Assembly (NCBI GenBank): GCA_963678675.1
Contig: OY783191.1
Span: 14,599,096 to 14,663,095 of the forward strand
DNA length: 64,000 nt
Reading direction: 5' to 3'
From: Xiphydria camelus
Taxonomy: Eukaryota; Arthropoda; Insecta; Hymenoptera; Xiphydriidae
Numbering within the stretch: the first letter of the stretch is position 1; each line of letters begins with the position of its first letter. A model generated the notes under the pieces. The model worked only from the letters and a program-made list of their open reading frames with translations. It was not told where the DNA came from and searched no databases. A program made the translations under genes and the position numbers. Below are positions 62,906 through 64,000 of the stretch, piece after piece.

Positions 62906-64000
62906 AATTTCCTTTCCAACGATAACATTGTGCCGTGATATTATACATTTTGAAAGCAATATTTGGCTACTGATAGAACCCACGTAAACATAGCTTTGAG
63001 GTTATGAATATCAAAATATGTACGCAGCTGTCACACATAGAATTCTGTCGGCAACTGACCGTTTTTACCGACAAATCTCGTACCAACGTCGTGGTCAAAA
63101 ACTGTGGTGTTGCCACGTTTTTCTCATTTTCGTACTCGAATAAATAATGTAAAATTTAACAGTAATAAATTTAAATAAATGTTACATTGATTTTTCAATT
63201 CAATAATAGTGCAATGATAAGCCACATTTTGTGACATTAATAACGTATATATAATTTTTGAGTGAACTAAAATTTCATTATCTGATATTGGCAATACGCG
63301 TCGAAAGCTTTGTTCTTTCCCTCCTCTCGCCTCACCCCGTAGAGAGTAGGGATGATGTTCCTCCTTAAGGACCGAGCCCTCCACTGCACGTGGGGCTCGG
63401 GAAGGAAACTCGAAATTGCATACAGTAAAAACGGCCCATTAACAGCTCCGTTCTTAGTGAAAGTTAGAGGATAAAGGAGAAAGGGGAAAAAAGGATACTA
63501 GTGCAGGAGCTGAGAGACATTGAGTATGAAAAAATCGGTGACCTCATTCTGATTGATGATTTGAGTTCAGAAAGACATAAAGAATGATATCGTGGAGGTT
63601 GCCAGACGGGATTAGTGCCAATTTTTTTTATCGGCCATTTAATAGGAGTTTTCGATTCCGTCGCTGTAGCTGTGAAAAAAACGTTGTTCTTGACTATTAA
63701 AAGGTTGTTTGGGTAAGGTATGAAATTAAAAACGGCATCATCATAATACAATACAAATTTATTTATTAATGAAAAAGGAATAAGTGGTTTATATAATTAA
63801 TTATTATCGAAAACTAACAAAATTGTACAATTACGTAGGTAAGTTTTGACAATGGTTGAGGATGCAATGGTTGTATGATTCAATTACCATGTTTTGTTGT
63901 CAATTTGCGGAAAGGTATGTTGTCAGTTAAGAGAACACCAGGTAAATTTAATTCTGTTGGTTGCGATATGACACTCGAGCAGTCCCAGAATCGATCATCC
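62906..64000. other. Unassigned right flank
   Basis: No gene or repeat end was recognised. The short hairpin GGACCGAGCCCTCCACTGCA with GTGGGGCTCGG lies at 63370-63400. Confidence 0.4.

Overview
The window is nuclear DNA of an arthropod, almost certainly an insect. It is AT-rich, has spliced genes with GT/AG introns, and is packed with DNA transposons of families common in hemipteran, coleopteran and other arthropod assemblies. I cannot name the order or species. There is no prokaryotic or viral gene organisation. The one confident host gene is an SLC37-type sugar-phosphate/phosphate exchanger (closest to vertebrate SLC37A2) on the + strand. Three of its last coding exons are visible: 9684-9832, 44519-44824 and 44940-45002 (stop). 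All junctions are in phase. The intron between the first two is 34,686 bp and is almost entirely transposons; upstream exons were not found in the window.

Layout. 1-9.6 kb: palindromic (foldback) elements, a decayed Helentron-type endonuclease, TTAA-flanked elements and a clean hAT MITE. 9.8-13.9 kb: a 4-kb element with about 550-bp inverted ends around a decayed, widely repeated arthropod protein family. 14.1-19.7 kb: TA-flanked MITEs, a deleted mariner, and a pogo-like element with an almost intact DDxD transposase and a divergently oriented 74-codon ORF behind a textbook TATA/initiator promoter. 20-21 kb: a foldback. 21.1-37.8 kb: what looks like a single dead transposon of a DDE_Tnp_4-type family, its gene on the - strand and split by nested insertions; one of these can be excised in silico exactly by its ATAT target duplication. 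37.9-43.3 kb: more MITEs, a nested palindrome built from GCCCAATTGGGC-like words, and an element with asymmetric 122-bp tandem repeats. 45-47.7 kb: mostly unassigned sequence after the host gene. 47.77-61.51 kb: a 13.7-kb structure with about 630-bp inverted ends, containing a 6.7-kb element with a DUF7869-type gene, a four-copy exon-like cluster, a segmental copy of the 7-8 kb foldback and a 3.8-kb palindrome. 61.5-64 kb: fragments.

How it fits together. There is no operon-like pathway. The unifying theme is structure: nearly every element ends in very long inverted repeats. In at least three cases these arms contain the C-terminal codons of the element's own transposase, so two 3' ends lie tail to tail. 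Several arms also carry tRNA-like A-box/B-box modules followed at once by a T run. Two copies of one foldback differ by inversion of the central segment between the arms. These are the most interesting leads. All family assignments come from reading motifs, not from database searches.
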